Shown: piece after piece, positions 21,757 through 31,461 of the stretch
Layout of the letters: every line of letters starts with the position of its first letter
Numbering within the stretch: the first letter of the stretch is position 1
DNA from: Devosia sp. Root635
Lineage (GTDB): Bacteria; Pseudomonadota; Alphaproteobacteria; Rhizobiales; Devosiaceae
Assembly: GCF_001427605.1 (NCBI RefSeq)
Contig: NZ_LMGZ01000019.1
Coordinates: 1-64,000, forward strand
Direction of reading: 5' to 3'
DNA length: 64,000 nucleotides
Notes under the pieces: model-generated
Told to the model about the DNA's origin: nothing
The model's database searches: none
The model's input: only the letters and a program-made list of their open reading frames with translations
Made by a program: the position numbers and the translations under genes

Positions 21757-22677
21757 ATGAATTTTTCCCTTTCGCGCCTTGCCCGTACTGCAAGCGTCGT
21801 GGCGCTCATGCTGGCCGCCGGCGCCCTGGCCCCGGCCTTCGCGCAGGATGCGGCGCCTGCGGCTGCGGCACCCGCCGCGGCAGCGCCCGTCTCGCCCGAT
21901 ACGGTTGTCGCCACGGTCGGCGGCGAGGCGATCACCGAGGCCGATCTGAGCTTTGCCGCCGAGGACCTGACCCAGGAATTGCAGCAGATGCCTCCCGAAC
22001 AGCGCAAGCCGTTCCTGCTGCGCGTGCTGATCGACATGAAGGTGATGGCCCAGGCCGGTCGCGATGCCGGCATGGCCGAGACGCCCTTGTTCCAGCAGCG
22101 CCTGAAATATCTGGAAGAACGCTCGCTGCGCCGCGCCTTCTTCGCCGAGACCATCGCCAATGCGGTGACCGAGCAAGCGGTGCGCGCCGACTATGACAAG
22201 TTCGTCGCCGATTTCGTGCCGGCAGATGAAATCCGCGCCAGCCACATCCTGGTGGCCGACGAAGCCGAAGCCAATGCCATCAAGGCCGAACTCGATGGCG
22301 GTGCCGACTTCGCCACCATCGCCAAGGAAAAGTCGATCGATCCCGGCGCGGCCAATGGCGGCGACCTGGGCTTTTTCGGCAAGGGCATGATGGTCGCCCC
22401 GTTCGAGGCGGCCGCTTTCGCGCTGACCGATATCGGCCAGATTTCGGCGCCGGTGCAGTCCCAGTTCGGTTGGCACATCATCAAGCTGGAAGAAAAGCGC
22501 CAGTCCACCCCGCCCGCCTTTGAGCAGGTCGCCGGCCAGCTCCAGCAGCAATTGCTGATGACCACCTTCGACGACACCGTGGCCAGGCTGATGGATGGCG
22601 TGGAGATCGACATCCCCGACGCGGCGCTCAAGGCCGCCGTGGATGCCCAGACCGAGACCGAAGCTGGGGCGCAGTAG
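21757..22677 (+). CDS. Periplasmic parvulin-type peptidyl-prolyl isomerase
   Basis: A 306-residue exported foldase. The signal peptide covers about residues 1-29 (ending AFAQ), then an Ala/Pro linker. An N-terminal chaperone-like helical region follows, and the rotamase domain covers about 155-250: IRASHILVADEAEA, DPGAANGGDLGFFGKG, FGWHIIKLE. It probably assists folding of secreted or outer-membrane proteins. It is well suited to its position beside secA. A perfect AAGGAG lies 9 bases before the ATG. Confidence 0.92.
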   Translation: MNFSLSRLARTASVVALMLAAGALAPAFAQDAAPAAAAPAAAAPVSPDTVVATVGGEAITEADLSFAAEDLTQELQQMPPEQRKPFLLRVLIDMKVMAQAGRDAGMAETPLFQQRLKYLEERSLRRAFFAETIANAVTEQAVRADYDKFVADFVPADEIRASHILVADEAEANAIKAELDGGADFATIAKEKSIDPGAANGGDLGFFGKGMMVAPFEAAAFALTDIGQISAPVQSQFGWHIIKLEEKRQSTPPAFEQVAGQLQQQLLMTTFDDTVARLMDGVEIDIPDAALKAAVDAQTETEAGAQ

Positions 22678-22684
22678 AGAACTT

Positions 22685-22809
22685 CACCTCTCCCTTCGAG
22701 GGGAGAGGTCGACCCTCTTGGGGTCGGGTGAGGGGGCCTCCCCCACCGCACCAAGAAAAGGCCCCCTCACCCGGCGCTGCGCGCTTACCTCTCCCCCAAG
22801 GGAGGGGTA
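22685..22809. repeat. Dispersed ~125-bp inverted repeat (CACCTCTCCC family)
   Basis: TTCACCTCTCCC and the right end GGGAGGGGTAA are complementary, with GGTGAGGGGGCC/GGCCCCCTCACC inside. The right arm runs 25 bases into the tetR-type gene and encodes its last residues. Confidence 0.85.
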
Positions 22810-23405
22810 AGCAGCCCCCGCACCATCTGCCGGGCCACTTGCCGCAACTGGGCCGGGTCGCGTTCGATCCGCCCGGTCAGCAGGCGCTGCCAGATGAAGC
22901 CGGCCAGAATATCGGCGCAGAGACCCACATCGACATCCTTGGCCAGTTCGCCCCTGTCGATGCCACGCCGGAAGATTTGTCCGCTCTGGATGCGCCGCTC
23001 GGCCGCATAATCGGCCAGCGACGCGGCGGCGGCCTGGTCGCGCTGCGCTTCGGCAATGACGAAGCGGAACACCTGGCCCGCCCCGGTATCGCCCCAATGG
23101 GCGAAGACGCCGGTCAGGAAAGCGAACACATCGCCTTCGACGCTCCCGGTATCCATATGCACATTGGCCGGCTTCTGCCGGTGATACACATCGAGCAACA
23201 GCGCCGTCTTGCCGGGCCACCACTTGTAGATGGTCGGCTTGCCGGCGCGGGCACGCTTGGCCACCGCCTCGATGGAAAAACCGGCAATGCCCTGCTCGGC
23301 CATGATGGCTTCGGCGGCCTCGAGGATAGCCTCTTCAGTCTCCGGATTGCGGCGCGCGCCGATGGACCGGCGGCGATCGTCGATATCGTCTGTCAGCTCG
23401 CTCAT
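22785..23405 (-). CDS. TetR-family transcriptional repressor
   Basis: A 206-residue regulator. The N-terminal helix-turn-helix (about residues 23-65) contains ILEAAEAIMAEQGIAGFSIEAV and the recognition-helix end GKPTIYKWWPGK. The C-terminal half is a typical helical ligand-binding and dimer domain. It is divergent from a small membrane protein, and two matching palindromes lie between them. It therefore most likely represses that gene and itself. Its last eight residues come from a dispersed repeat. An upstream TTG at 23414 is a less likely start. The inducer is unknown. Confidence 0.9.
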   Translation of the reverse strand: MSELTDDIDDRRRSIGARRNPETEEAILEAAEAIMAEQGIAGFSIEAVAKRARAGKPTIYKWWPGKTALLLDVYHRQKPANVHMDTGSVEGDVFAFLTGVFAHWGDTGAGQVFRFVIAEAQRDQAAAASLADYAAERRIQSGQIFRRGIDRGELAKDVDVGLCADILAGFIWQRLLTGRIERDPAQLRQVARQMVRGLLTPPLGER

Positions 23406-23445
23406 GGCGCCCAATATGGGGCAAAAAGAATCCGAAGCAAAGCAC

Positions 23446-23491
23446 TTGAACGAAACGTGCCGTTCCGTTACATAACGAAACGTACCGTTTC
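23446..23491 (+). promoter_or_regulatory. Promoter with two TetR-type operators
   Basis: A promoter with -35 TTGAAC (23446-23451), a 17-bp spacer and -10 TACATA (23469-23474) points to the gene at 23506. GAAACGTGCCGTTCC (23452-23466, one mismatch from a perfect palindrome) fills the spacer. GAAACGTACCGTTTC (23477-23491, a perfect 6-3-6 palindrome) lies just past the -10. The two centres are 25 bp apart. Binding by the divergent TetR protein is inferred. Confidence 0.85.
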
Positions 23492-23505
23492 AATAGGAGC
23501 TGCAA

Positions 23506-23739
23506 ATGCAACCCTCTTTTGCTTCCAAGCTGCGCATGGCGCTGGTGATGACCCTGGCGGTCTATCCAGTGGTGACGCTCTATCTCTATGTGCTGATGCC
23601 GCTGACCCCCGGCTGGGAAATGTGGCAGCGCAGCCTGGTGCTCGTGCCCGTCATGGCCAGCACCATCGTCCTGCTGATCGTGCCGTTTATCGGCAAGCAT
23701 TTCGGCGGGTTTATCGCCGGCAGGAAGGCGGCGGCGTAG
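23506..23739 (+). CDS. Small two-helix membrane protein (DUF2798-like)
   Basis: A 77-residue protein with two hydrophobic helices (about 12-33 and 44-64) joined by a short loop with GWEMWQRSL. Its size, the FxxxLxMxLVMTLAV-type start and the second helix resemble DUF2798. AGGAG lies 7 bases before the ATG. The gene stands directly behind the double TetR operator, so it should be strongly induced when the repressor is released. Function unknown. Confidence 0.75.
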   Translation: MQPSFASKLRMALVMTLAVYPVVTLYLYVLMPLTPGWEMWQRSLVLVPVMASTIVLLIVPFIGKHFGGFIAGRKAAA

Positions 23740-23753
23740 TGCCAAGAGTGGAG

Positions 23754-23912
23754 CCTCCCCCTCGCTCCTTGTGGGAGAGGGGGGCAATTTCCTCGTCCAG
23801 AGGAAATTGCGGGTGTGGGGTTCCCGCGCCCGCCCATGCACCGATGCCAGTGGATGGCCCTGCGCCCCCTCATCCGCCCTTCGGGCAGCTTATCCCACGA
23901 GGGGAGAAGGGG
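23754..23912. repeat. Dispersed ~160-bp inverted repeat (CCTTGTGGGA family)
   Basis: CCCCTCGCTCCTTGTGGGAG and the right end with TTATCCCACGAGGGGAGAAG are complementary. An inner hairpin, GCAATTTCCTC / GAGGAAATTGC, is exact. It is related to the copy at 12009-12160 and separates the DUF2798-like gene from argJ. Confidence 0.85.
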
Positions 23913-23995
23913 ACTCCGCGGACCTGGCTGGTTCGACGTCTTGCGAATGCCGCACGTTTCGGGCACACCCTTGCGACTTCGCAGAGGACTTTGCC

Positions 23996-25231
23996 ATGGC
24001 TGCCCATCCGGTTTCCCCGCTCGCTCCCAAATCCTATCCCGACCTGCCCGCCATTGCGGGAGTGCGGTTTGCCACGGCGGAAGCCGGCATCAAGTACAAG
24101 GGCCGGACCGATGTGCTGCTGATGGCCTTTGACGAGGGCACCACGGCCGCCGGCGTGCTGACCAGGTCCAAATGCTCCTCGGCCGCGGTCGACTGGTGCA
24201 AGGCCAACCTGCCCGGTGGCGTGGCACGCGGGCTGGTGGTCAATTCGGGCAATGCCAATGCCTTTACCGGCAGCAAGGGCAAGCAGAGCGTGGAACTGAC
24301 CGCCGACTATGCGGCCAAGGCGCTGGGCTGCCAGCCCGGCGAAGTGTTCCTCGCCTCGACCGGCGTCATCGGCGAACCGCTCGATGCGTCCAAATTTGCC
24401 GGCGTGCTTGACACCATGGCCGGCCAGATGGGCGATGCGCCATGGATGGACCCGGCCAGGGCCATCATGACCACGGACACTTTCCCCAAGCTGGCGGGCG
24501 CCGTGCTCGATATCGACGGGGTGGAGGTCAGGATCAACGGCATCGCCAAGGGCAGCGGCATGATCGCCCCCGACATGGCCACCATGCTGAGCTTCGTCGT
24601 GACCGACATGCCCGTGGCCGCGCCGGTGTTGCAGGCGTTATTGGCCAAACATGTGCAGACCAGTTTCAACGCCATTACCGTCGATAGCGACACCTCCACT
24701 TCGGACACGCTGCTGGCCTTCGCCACCGGCAAGGCCGGGGTAGAACCCATTGCCAGCCTCGACGATCCGCGCGCCGAAGTGTTTGGCGAGGCCCTGCGCG
24801 ATGTGCTGTTCGACCTTGCCATCCAGGTGGTGCGCGATGGCGAAGGCGCCACCAAGCAGGTGTCCATTCATGTCGAGGGCGCCACGTCCGACGCTTCGGC
24901 CTTCCGCATCGCCAAGTCGATCGCCGACTCGCCGCTGGTCAAGACCGCCATTGCCGGCGAGGACGCCAATTGGGGCCGCGTGGTGATGGCAGTGGGCAAG
25001 GCCGGCGAACCCGCCGACCGCGACAGGCTGGCCATCCGCTTCGGCGACCTGCTGGTGGCCAAGGACGGTGAACGCGCACCGATCTACGACGAGGCCGCCA
25101 CCTCGGCCTATATGAAGGGCGAAGACCTGGAACTGACCGTGAGCCTCGGGCTCGGGGACGGCCGCGCCACGGTCTATACCTGCGACCTGACGCACGGCTA
25201 CATCACCATCAATGGCGACTACCGGAGCTGA
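23996..25231 (+). CDS. argJ: Bifunctional ornithine acetyltransferase/N-acetylglutamate synthase
   Basis: A 411-residue enzyme of the arginine cycle that moves the acetyl group from N-acetylornithine to glutamate. It also may acetylate glutamate with acetyl-CoA. The self-cleavage site is ATML (195-198), with Thr196 as the new N-terminal nucleophile of the beta chain. Other motifs are [11 protein letters not shown] and [10 protein letters not shown]. The frame is open upstream to 23771, but that part is encoded by the dispersed repeat. The ATG at 23996 fits the family. Confidence 0.95.
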   Translation: MAAHPVSPLAPKSYPDLPAIAGVRFATAEAGIKYKGRTDVLLMAFDEGTTAAGVLTRSKCSSAAVDWCKANLPGGVARGLVVNSGNANAFTGSKGKQSVELTADYAAKALGCQPGEVFLASTGVIGEPLDASKFAGVLDTMAGQMGDAPWMDPARAIMTTDTFPKLAGAVLDIDGVEVRINGIAKGSGMIAPDMATMLSFVVTDMPVAAPVLQALLAKHVQTSFNAITVDSDTSTSDTLLAFATGKAGVEPIASLDDPRAEVFGEALRDVLFDLAIQVVRDGEGATKQVSIHVEGATSDASAFRIAKSIADSPLVKTAIAGEDANWGRVVMAVGKAGEPADRDRLAIRFGDLLVAKDGERAPIYDEAATSAYMKGEDLELTVSLGLGDGRATVYTCDLTHGYITINGDYRS

Positions 25232-25232
25232 G

Positions 25233-25979
25233 ATGGGCCTCCCCGACACACTGGCCTTCGAACGCGCCGGGCTGAAGGCCTGGCCGGGCATCGAGACCGA
25301 TTGGGACGGCCAATGGGTACGCCGTGCCGCTGGCGGCTACACCAAGCGCGCCAATTCGCTGCAATGCTTCGACCCGGCTGACGGCGACGATGCCGAAGAC
25401 CGGCTGGCGGCTGGAGTCGCCTGGTTCGAGGCGCGCGGCATTGCCCCCGTGGTGCGCACCACCCCGCTCGCCAGCGCCAGCCTCAATGCGGTGCTGGATG
25501 CCCAGGGTTGGGCCACAATCGACCGCAGCTATCTCTATGCCATGCCCCTGGCCGCGCATGAGCCTGATGCGGAAGGCCGGGTTACCGCCCTGCTCGACCC
25601 GCAATTCCTTGCCGCCCAGCAGGCGCTGAAGGGGCATACGGACGCGCTGATGACCCGCATGCGGGCCCTGCTCGCGGTCATGGCGGTTCCCGCTTGCGGC
25701 ATCGTGATCTATCGCGATGGCGTGGCCGTGGCCTCGGGACTGATGGCGATTGCCGATGGCATCGTCATCACAGGCAATGTCATCGCCGACCGGACACGCC
25801 GCCGCCAGGGGCTGGGCGCCGCCATGATGCGAACCGGGCTGGCCTGGGCGAAAGCCGAGGGTGCGACCATAGCCGCGCTCAACGTGGAGGCGAACAATCC
25901 GGCCGGCCAGGCGCTCTATGCCAGCCTCGGCTACCGGCACCTCTACGACTACACCTATCGCGTCCGGGGGCAGGCATGA
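25233..25979 (+). CDS. GNAT-family N-acetyltransferase
   Basis: A 248-residue protein with a C-terminal GNAT fold. The acetyl-CoA-binding motif is RTRRRQGLGAAMM near residue 190, followed by the NVEANNPAGQALYASLGY segment. The N-terminal half looks like a degenerate second acetyltransferase-like domain. The ATG at 25233 is one base after the argJ stop and has GGAG upstream; an ATG 21 bases earlier lacks a binding site. Its stop overlaps the mutT start. The substrate is unknown. Confidence 0.85.
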   Translation: MGLPDTLAFERAGLKAWPGIETDWDGQWVRRAAGGYTKRANSLQCFDPADGDDAEDRLAAGVAWFEARGIAPVVRTTPLASASLNAVLDAQGWATIDRSYLYAMPLAAHEPDAEGRVTALLDPQFLAAQQALKGHTDALMTRMRALLAVMAVPACGIVIYRDGVAVASGLMAIADGIVITGNVIADRTRRRQGLGAAMMRTGLAWAKAEGATIAALNVEANNPAGQALYASLGYRHLYDYTYRVRGQA

Positions 25980-26383
25980 GCGAGTTCAAGCTGCTGCTCG
26001 TCGTGGCCTGCGCCCTGATCGATGCCGACCGGCGCGTGCTGATCGCTCAGCGCCCCCAAGGCAAGTCACTGGCGGGGCTGTGGGAATTTCCCGGTGGCAA
26101 GGTGGAGGCGGGGGAAAGCCCGGAGGATGCACTGATCCGCGAACTGGAGGAAGAGCTCGGTATTTCCACCAAGACGGCGTGCCTGGCTCCGGTATCCTTC
26201 GCAAGTCACTCTTACGATAATTTTCACCTGTTGATGCCACTTTACGCCTGCCGGAAGTGGCAGGGTGAACCCCAGGCGCGGGAACATTCGGCGCTGAAAT
26301 GGGTCCGCCCGCAGAAGCTGCGCGACTACCCCATGCCACCGGCGGATGAACCTCTGGTCGCCGCATTGTGCGACCTGCTCTAG
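25976..26383 (+). CDS. mutT: 8-oxo-dGTP diphosphatase MutT (Nudix)
   Basis: A 135-residue Nudix hydrolase with a perfect Nudix box at residues 41-63, following GX5EX7REUXEEXGU. The upstream LIAQRPQGKSLAGLWEFPGG is typical of MutT. It hydrolyses oxidised dGTP and so prevents A:T to C:G transversions. The start overlaps the preceding stop (ATGA), making argJ-GNAT-mutT a tight operon. Confidence 0.93.
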   Translation: MSEFKLLLVVACALIDADRRVLIAQRPQGKSLAGLWEFPGGKVEAGESPEDALIRELEEELGISTKTACLAPVSFASHSYDNFHLLMPLYACRKWQGEPQAREHSALKWVRPQKLRDYPMPPADEPLVAALCDLL

Positions 26384-26394
26384 CGGGGGTGAGC

Positions 26395-26595
26395 ATGCTG
26401 GCCGAGACGATCAGAAGATTCGTCGATGACGAGAGTGCCGCGACCGCCATCGAATATGGCCTGATCGCCGCCTTGATCGCCGTTGCCGCCATCGGCAGCT
26501 TCGTCGCCTTCGGCAATTCCCTGGTGAACCTGATGGGGATCGGCACCGGCAGCGCCGCCGAGGTCATGGCTACCCAGAGCGCCAAAATCCAGTAG
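26395..26595 (+). CDS. Flp-family type IVb pilin
   Basis: A 66-residue product with a short basic leader (LAETIRRFVDDESA). It then has ATAIEYGLIAALIAVAAIG, the class IVb pilin pattern with a prepilin peptidase site just before TAIEYGLIA and a hydrophobic helix. An alternative start at 26368 lies inside mutT and is unlikely. No tad/cpa assembly genes are in the window, so the pilin is an orphan here. Confidence 0.88.
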   Translation: MLAETIRRFVDDESAATAIEYGLIAALIAVAAIGSFVAFGNSLVNLMGIGTGSAAEVMATQSAKIQ

Positions 26596-26608
26596 CGTGT
26601 CACCGCTG

Positions 26609-28096
26609 CTACTGCAGCACCACGACCTTGTATTTCTCGCCCGCGACCACCGGATCGCCGGGATAGAGGTCGTTGATGATGTAGAACAGCTCGCTGCCGC
26701 GATTGAGCCCGGCCATCTGGCGGGCCAGCGAATCGGCGCTATCGCCGGATTTGGCCGTCACCACCCGCACCGCCACCTTGCGCACCTGGTTGAGATCGGC
26801 CGCCTCGGTGCGGCGGAAGCTCTTGAGCGTCGCCTCGGCGCCCTGGGCGAAGCGGCTGCTGTCGGCCTTGGCGGCGAAGATGAAGCGATAGACCTGGCCA
26901 TCGAGCCGCATGACCGAGACGCGGAAGAACCACTGGTCGGTCTGGGCCAGGCCCGAAGCCATTTCGATGCCGTTATAGCTCTGCGTGGTGACGCTGTCGG
27001 CCTTGAGCCCGGCAATCCAGCCCGAGCGCAGGTAATCGGCCAGCGGCACATTGGCCTGCACGTCGGCGCTGTCGAAGCGCACCGCCTCGCCATCGCCGGC
27101 CACGCCCACCACCGCGCTCTGCGAATTCTGCAGCGTATAGCCCTCGGGCACGGTGAAGGTGAATTTGGAGGCGGTATGGATGAAGCGGCGCCCGACAATG
27201 GAGCCCTGGGCCGGGCTGTCGCCGAAGGTCAGCCCGGCAATCGAGGCCAGATAGCCGTCGCGATCGGTCTCGCCCAGGCCGGACTGGCCGAACATGGTCG
27301 TGGCGGTATCGAGCGCTTTCTGGATGCGAGCCGGGGTCGAGGGGTGAGAGGACAGGAACCCGTCATCGCCCCCCTCGCCGGCCGAGAAGCTGGCGAAACG
27401 GCTCATGACGCCCAGGAACCGTGCCGCGGCCCGCGGATCGTAGCCCGCCTTGCCGGCGAACTTGATGCCCTCGCGGTCCGCTTCCAGCTCCTGGTTCTGG
27501 CTGAAGGCGGCCATGGATTCGCGGGTGCGGTTGGCGGTTGCATCGGTCGAGGTATCGCCGCCGAAAACGCTGGTGATGACGCGATCGACGATTTCGGTGG
27601 TGCGGGTACGGTCGGTGCGGGCGCGGGCATGGCGCAGGGTCACGTGGGCGATTTCATGCGCCAGCACGGCGGCCAGTTCGCTGGTGTCGCTGGCCAGCGC
27701 CAGGATGCCGCGCGTCACGTAGATATAGCCGCCCGGCAGCGCGAAGGCATTGACCTCGGAACTGTCGAGGATGGTCACCTGGAACTGCGCATTGGGCTGG
27801 TTGGCGGCAGCGAGCAGGCGACCGACGATACGCGCCACCATGATCTCGGCCGGACGGTCGGAATAGACCCCGCCATAGGCGGCGATGATGCGCGGATGCT
27901 CGCGGCGGCCGATGACCACGTCTTCGGGGTCGGTACCCTCGGGCACCACGGTCGGTGCCGGATTGTCGCCCGTCTTGCTGACGGCGATATTGGGGCCCAG
28001 GCTGGTGCAGGCGCTCAGCGCCAGCAGCGACAGGGCCACAAGGCCCGCGCGCAAGGCGGGTCGCAATCCCCTCGACATTTGCCCCGGGCCCATCAT
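26609..28096 (-). CDS. M48-family metalloprotease lipoprotein
   Basis: A 495-residue protein from the ATG that overlaps the upstream stop (ATGA). The signal ends in a lipobox with Cys30 (ALSACTS). The zinc site is HEIAH at about 147-151, with the third ligand in ELEAD. The central part has the Loip/BepA-like SHPSTPARIQKALD. The C-terminal third is a second domain ending GDPVVAGEKYKVVVLQ. Such proteins carry out quality control in the outer membrane or periplasm. The frame is open 24 codons further upstream, inside the nuclease gene. Confidence 0.9.
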   Translation of the reverse strand: MMGPGQMSRGLRPALRAGLVALSLLALSACTSLGPNIAVSKTGDNPAPTVVPEGTDPEDVVIGRREHPRIIAAYGGVYSDRPAEIMVARIVGRLLAAANQPNAQFQVTILDSSEVNAFALPGGYIYVTRGILALASDTSELAAVLAHEIAHVTLRHARARTDRTRTTEIVDRVITSVFGGDTSTDATANRTRESMAAFSQNQELEADREGIKFAGKAGYDPRAAARFLGVMSRFASFSAGEGGDDGFLSSHPSTPARIQKALDTATTMFGQSGLGETDRDGYLASIAGLTFGDSPAQGSIVGRRFIHTASKFTFTVPEGYTLQNSQSAVVGVAGDGEAVRFDSADVQANVPLADYLRSGWIAGLKADSVTTQSYNGIEMASGLAQTDQWFFRVSVMRLDGQVYRFIFAAKADSSRFAQGAEATLKSFRRTEAADLNQVRKVAVRVVTAKSGDSADSLARQMAGLNRGSELFYIINDLYPGDPVVAGEKYKVVVLQ

Positions 28097-28929
28097 CGTG
28101 TCGCCAGAACCTCGATCTGCTCGGGATGGGTTATCTCGATGCGCGGACCATCCCGGTCGTCCACCCATCCGCGGATGCGCACCAGCGCATTTTCGAGCGC
28201 CAGCGGATCGATGCCGGTTTCGGCAAACAGCCGCAAGGCCGGCGCCTCGATCACGGCGGTAAAGTCTTCTTTCCAGAACCGGCCAAAATTGAGATAGACC
28301 CGCCCGCCGCTTTTCTCGGCGAGCAGAATTCTGCCTTCGACAAGTTCGTAATGGCCTGCCCGTGCGAGAATATCGCCGGGCCGGTCCGCCGCACGAGTGC
28401 TGTAATAGGGATCGGCCCAGATGCCAAGCCTGCCCAGCCTTGCGCGACCCTCAGCCGCGAACAGCAGATCGAGACAGGCCCGGTTGTCGGGGAAGGAATA
28501 GACCCGCGCCAGCCCCAGCCCGACCATGGCCTGCTGCGCCCAGACTTCGCCATCGGGCCCGTCGACAAAGACATGCGCCAGCACGCGCCCATAGCGGTCG
28601 ACCTCTTCCCCGCCAAAGCCCAGCCGCACCGGCTTGTTGAGGGCGATGGCTTCCAATGCTGCCTTGGCCTGGGGGGCCAGCGGCCAGGTGACGAAATCGG
28701 GGCGGTCGAGCGGCAGCTTGGGCGCCTGGGTGCCGATCATCCGCACCACGCGGCCATCGTCGAGCACCACCGTATCGCCATCGGTAACCGCGGTGACGAT
28801 GCCGCCCTGTTCCATGCGCAACTGCTCGCAGGCCAGGGCCGCGACCGACACGGAAGAAAGGGCCGCAAGCGCAGCAAGACGGACGAGACTGGCTTTGAAC
28901 AATGGAGGCCCCGGAAACAGACGATTCAC
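28093..28929 (-). CDS. Exported thermonuclease-fold (SNase) protein
   Basis: A 278-residue protein with a signal peptide (about 1-33) and a staphylococcal nuclease-like OB domain at about 42-165. It contains VTDGDTVVLDDGRVVRMIG and EVDRYGRVLAHVFVDG, which carry the usual Asp/Arg/Glu active-site positions. The C-terminal 110 residues form an additional domain with RVYLNFGRFWKEDF. It is translationally coupled to the M48 protease. Nuclease activity is likely but not certain. Confidence 0.85.
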   Translation of the reverse strand: MNRLFPGPPLFKASLVRLAALAALSSVSVAALACEQLRMEQGGIVTAVTDGDTVVLDDGRVVRMIGTQAPKLPLDRPDFVTWPLAPQAKAALEAIALNKPVRLGFGGEEVDRYGRVLAHVFVDGPDGEVWAQQAMVGLGLARVYSFPDNRACLDLLFAAEGRARLGRLGIWADPYYSTRAADRPGDILARAGHYELVEGRILLAEKSGGRVYLNFGRFWKEDFTAVIEAPALRLFAETGIDPLALENALVRIRGWVDDRDGPRIEITHPEQIEVLATR

Positions 28930-28986
28930 CTTGCACGCAATTGCGGCAAAAAATCATGAAGGCTCGCGCAGGCGTGATCGGGCGGG

Positions 28987-29922
28987 CTATCGCCGGGCAA
29001 GGCGCGACCGCAGAGCCGCCACGACGCCAGCCAGCCCGATCACCACCATGCCGGCCATGCCGATCCCGTCGGGCAACTGGCCGAAGACCAGCCAGCCCAG
29101 GACCCCCGCCCACAGCAGATGCAGGTAGCTCATCGGCGCCAGCAGCGACGCCTCGGCATAGCGGTTGGCGGCAGTAAAGCAGAAATGGCCAATGGCCGCC
29201 GTCAGTCCCAGGCTGAGGAACAGCCCCATTTCGAACAGGCTCGGCACGGCACCGAACCAGTACCACGGCATGGCCAGCCCGAAGCAGATCGCCCCGGCCA
29301 GCGCCGAATAGAACAGCAAGGCCAGCGTCCGCTCGCTGCGCGCCAGCACGCGCGACAGCATGTAATAGGTCACCGTGGCCACCACATTGCACAGTGCGAA
29401 GACCACCCCCGCCGGGTCGAGCCCGGCTCCCGGCCGCGCGATCAGCACCACACCGGCAAAGCCGCCCAGGGCCGCCAGCCAGCCGAGCAGGCCGATCCGT
29501 TCACCCAATACCGGCCGCGCCAGCAGCACCACCAGGATCGGCGACAGATAGATGATGGAGGTGGTCTCGGCGATCGGCATGAGCTGCAGGGCAAGGCTGG
29601 CAAACAGCGAGCCGACCACCAGGCAGATCGAGCGCACGGCGACCAGGCCGCGCCGCCTGACCACCACCAGCTCGCGCCCCCGGCTCGGCCCCAGGATGGC
29701 CAGCATCAGCAACGCATGCACGATATAGCGGATGGCGGCGACCAGCGGCACGTCATAGCTGGCAATGAGATATTTGTTGGTGGCGTCATTGGAGGCAAAC
29801 ATCAGCGTGGCGACGACGATCAGCGATATGCCGAGCAGCGGCCGGTTTTCCACCAGGCTGGGCGCCGGCCGCGCAGCGGCATCCATTTCCGCGCCCACAT
29901 CGGCCACGGCCTCGTCACTCAT
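28987..29922 (-). CDS. EamA/DMT-family transporter
   Basis: A 311-residue protein with about ten transmembrane helices in two EamA repeats. The first has NDATNKYLIASYDVPLVAAIRY and the second GVVFALCNVVATVTYYMLS. Members export metabolites such as amino acids; the substrate here cannot be told. It has an acidic, cytoplasmic N-terminus of about 28 residues. The gene is not in an obvious operon. Confidence 0.88.
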   Translation of the reverse strand: MSDEAVADVGAEMDAAARPAPSLVENRPLLGISLIVVATLMFASNDATNKYLIASYDVPLVAAIRYIVHALLMLAILGPSRGRELVVVRRRGLVAVRSICLVVGSLFASLALQLMPIAETTSIIYLSPILVVLLARPVLGERIGLLGWLAALGGFAGVVLIARPGAGLDPAGVVFALCNVVATVTYYMLSRVLARSERTLALLFYSALAGAICFGLAMPWYWFGAVPSLFEMGLFLSLGLTAAIGHFCFTAANRYAEASLLAPMSYLHLLWAGVLGWLVFGQLPDGIGMAGMVVIGLAGVVAALRSRLARR

Positions 29923-30125
29923 GACATTCTCCAGGGAGGCACATCCGCCATGCGGACAGCGCGCCGGTCTTTCTTGGCGGTGGACTCACCGGCCGGGCGG
30001 CCAGGAAACGCAGCATGCCGCCGGGAATGCCAATCAGCAACAGATTTCCGTTGCCTCCCTATATGAGGGCCGGCACGTCGCCCAATCTTGTAACCTCCGG
30101 CCCTAGCTGGTATTTCCTCGCGCGT

Positions 30126-30202
30126 GGTCTCGTAGCTCAGCCGGATAGAGCACCGGATTCCTAATCCGGGGGTCATGGGTTCGAATCCCGTCGAGATCAC
30201 CA
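30126..30202 (+). tRNA. tRNA-Arg (anticodon CCT)
   Basis: A 77-base cloverleaf. The acceptor GGTCTCG pairs with CGAGATC and the D-arm is GCTCAGCCGGATAGAGC. The anticodon stem CCGGA/TCCGG encloses loop TTCCTAA, and the T-arm has GTTCGAATC. Discriminator A and an encoded CCA are present. It reads the AGG codon. Confidence 0.97.
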
Positions 30203-30393
30203 CTGTTTCCCCATCATCCCCCACGATGCAGCGCATCACCCTGCCACCGATCGGCCATAGCGCCGGCCGGGAAATGGCGCCGGCCGGAAATATGCTTGGG
30301 AGTTCTTCCACTGTTCGGGATGCCGCACTCCGGCAATCATCGTCTTCGGCGCTCGCACCACCTGCGAGAAACAAACCCGATCGGAGCGTCAAG

Positions 30394-30699
30394 ATGGGGT
30401 ACAAGAAGATCAATGCCATCGACCTGCTGGCACATTTTGAAAATCGGCCGCGCGACTACAGCAAGATTGCCGACCACCTCCATGCCGCGGCCAGCCTGAG
30501 CGGCCTCGCCCATCTGGCCGGCATCGCCCGGCGCGTCCGCCAGGACTGCCGGACCGACGAATCGCTCATGGCGATGATCAAGCTGAACCTGATGAGCCTG
30601 CCCAAGCCGCTCGAACTGGCGATTTTCGGCGATAGCGGGCTGCTGCACGAGCAGCTCGGCCTCGTGCCGGGCACCGAACCGAGATCGGGCACGTCCTAG
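30394..30699 (+). CDS. Hypothetical protein
   Basis: A 101-residue, probably all-helical soluble protein. Its first part reads MGYKKINAIDLLAHFENRP, and a leucine- and alanine-rich middle follows. The frame is open back to 30175, directly behind tRNA-Arg. The ATG at 30394 is preceded by GGAG and is the more natural start. I do not recognise a family, and no signal peptide or membrane segment is visible. Confidence 0.5.
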   Translation: MGYKKINAIDLLAHFENRPRDYSKIADHLHAAASLSGLAHLAGIARRVRQDCRTDESLMAMIKLNLMSLPKPLELAIFGDSGLLHEQLGLVPGTEPRSGTS

Positions 30700-30764
30700 C
30701 CCCGGCCGGGCTCAACAAGCGCCGGCCTGCAATGCGGCCTGGGCCGCGAGCAGGCCGGACGGTC

Positions 30765-31406
<642 letters not shown>

Positions 31407-31461
31407 CCTATTCTCCTCACGCGATAAAGTGGCCAGCGCCGCCAGGCATCCGGCGATGAAA

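Noticed and set aside
30126-30202. tRNA-Arg as the attachment site of the prophage
   Set aside because: The tRNA is intact, about 5 kb away from the integrase, with ordinary chromosomal genes between them.
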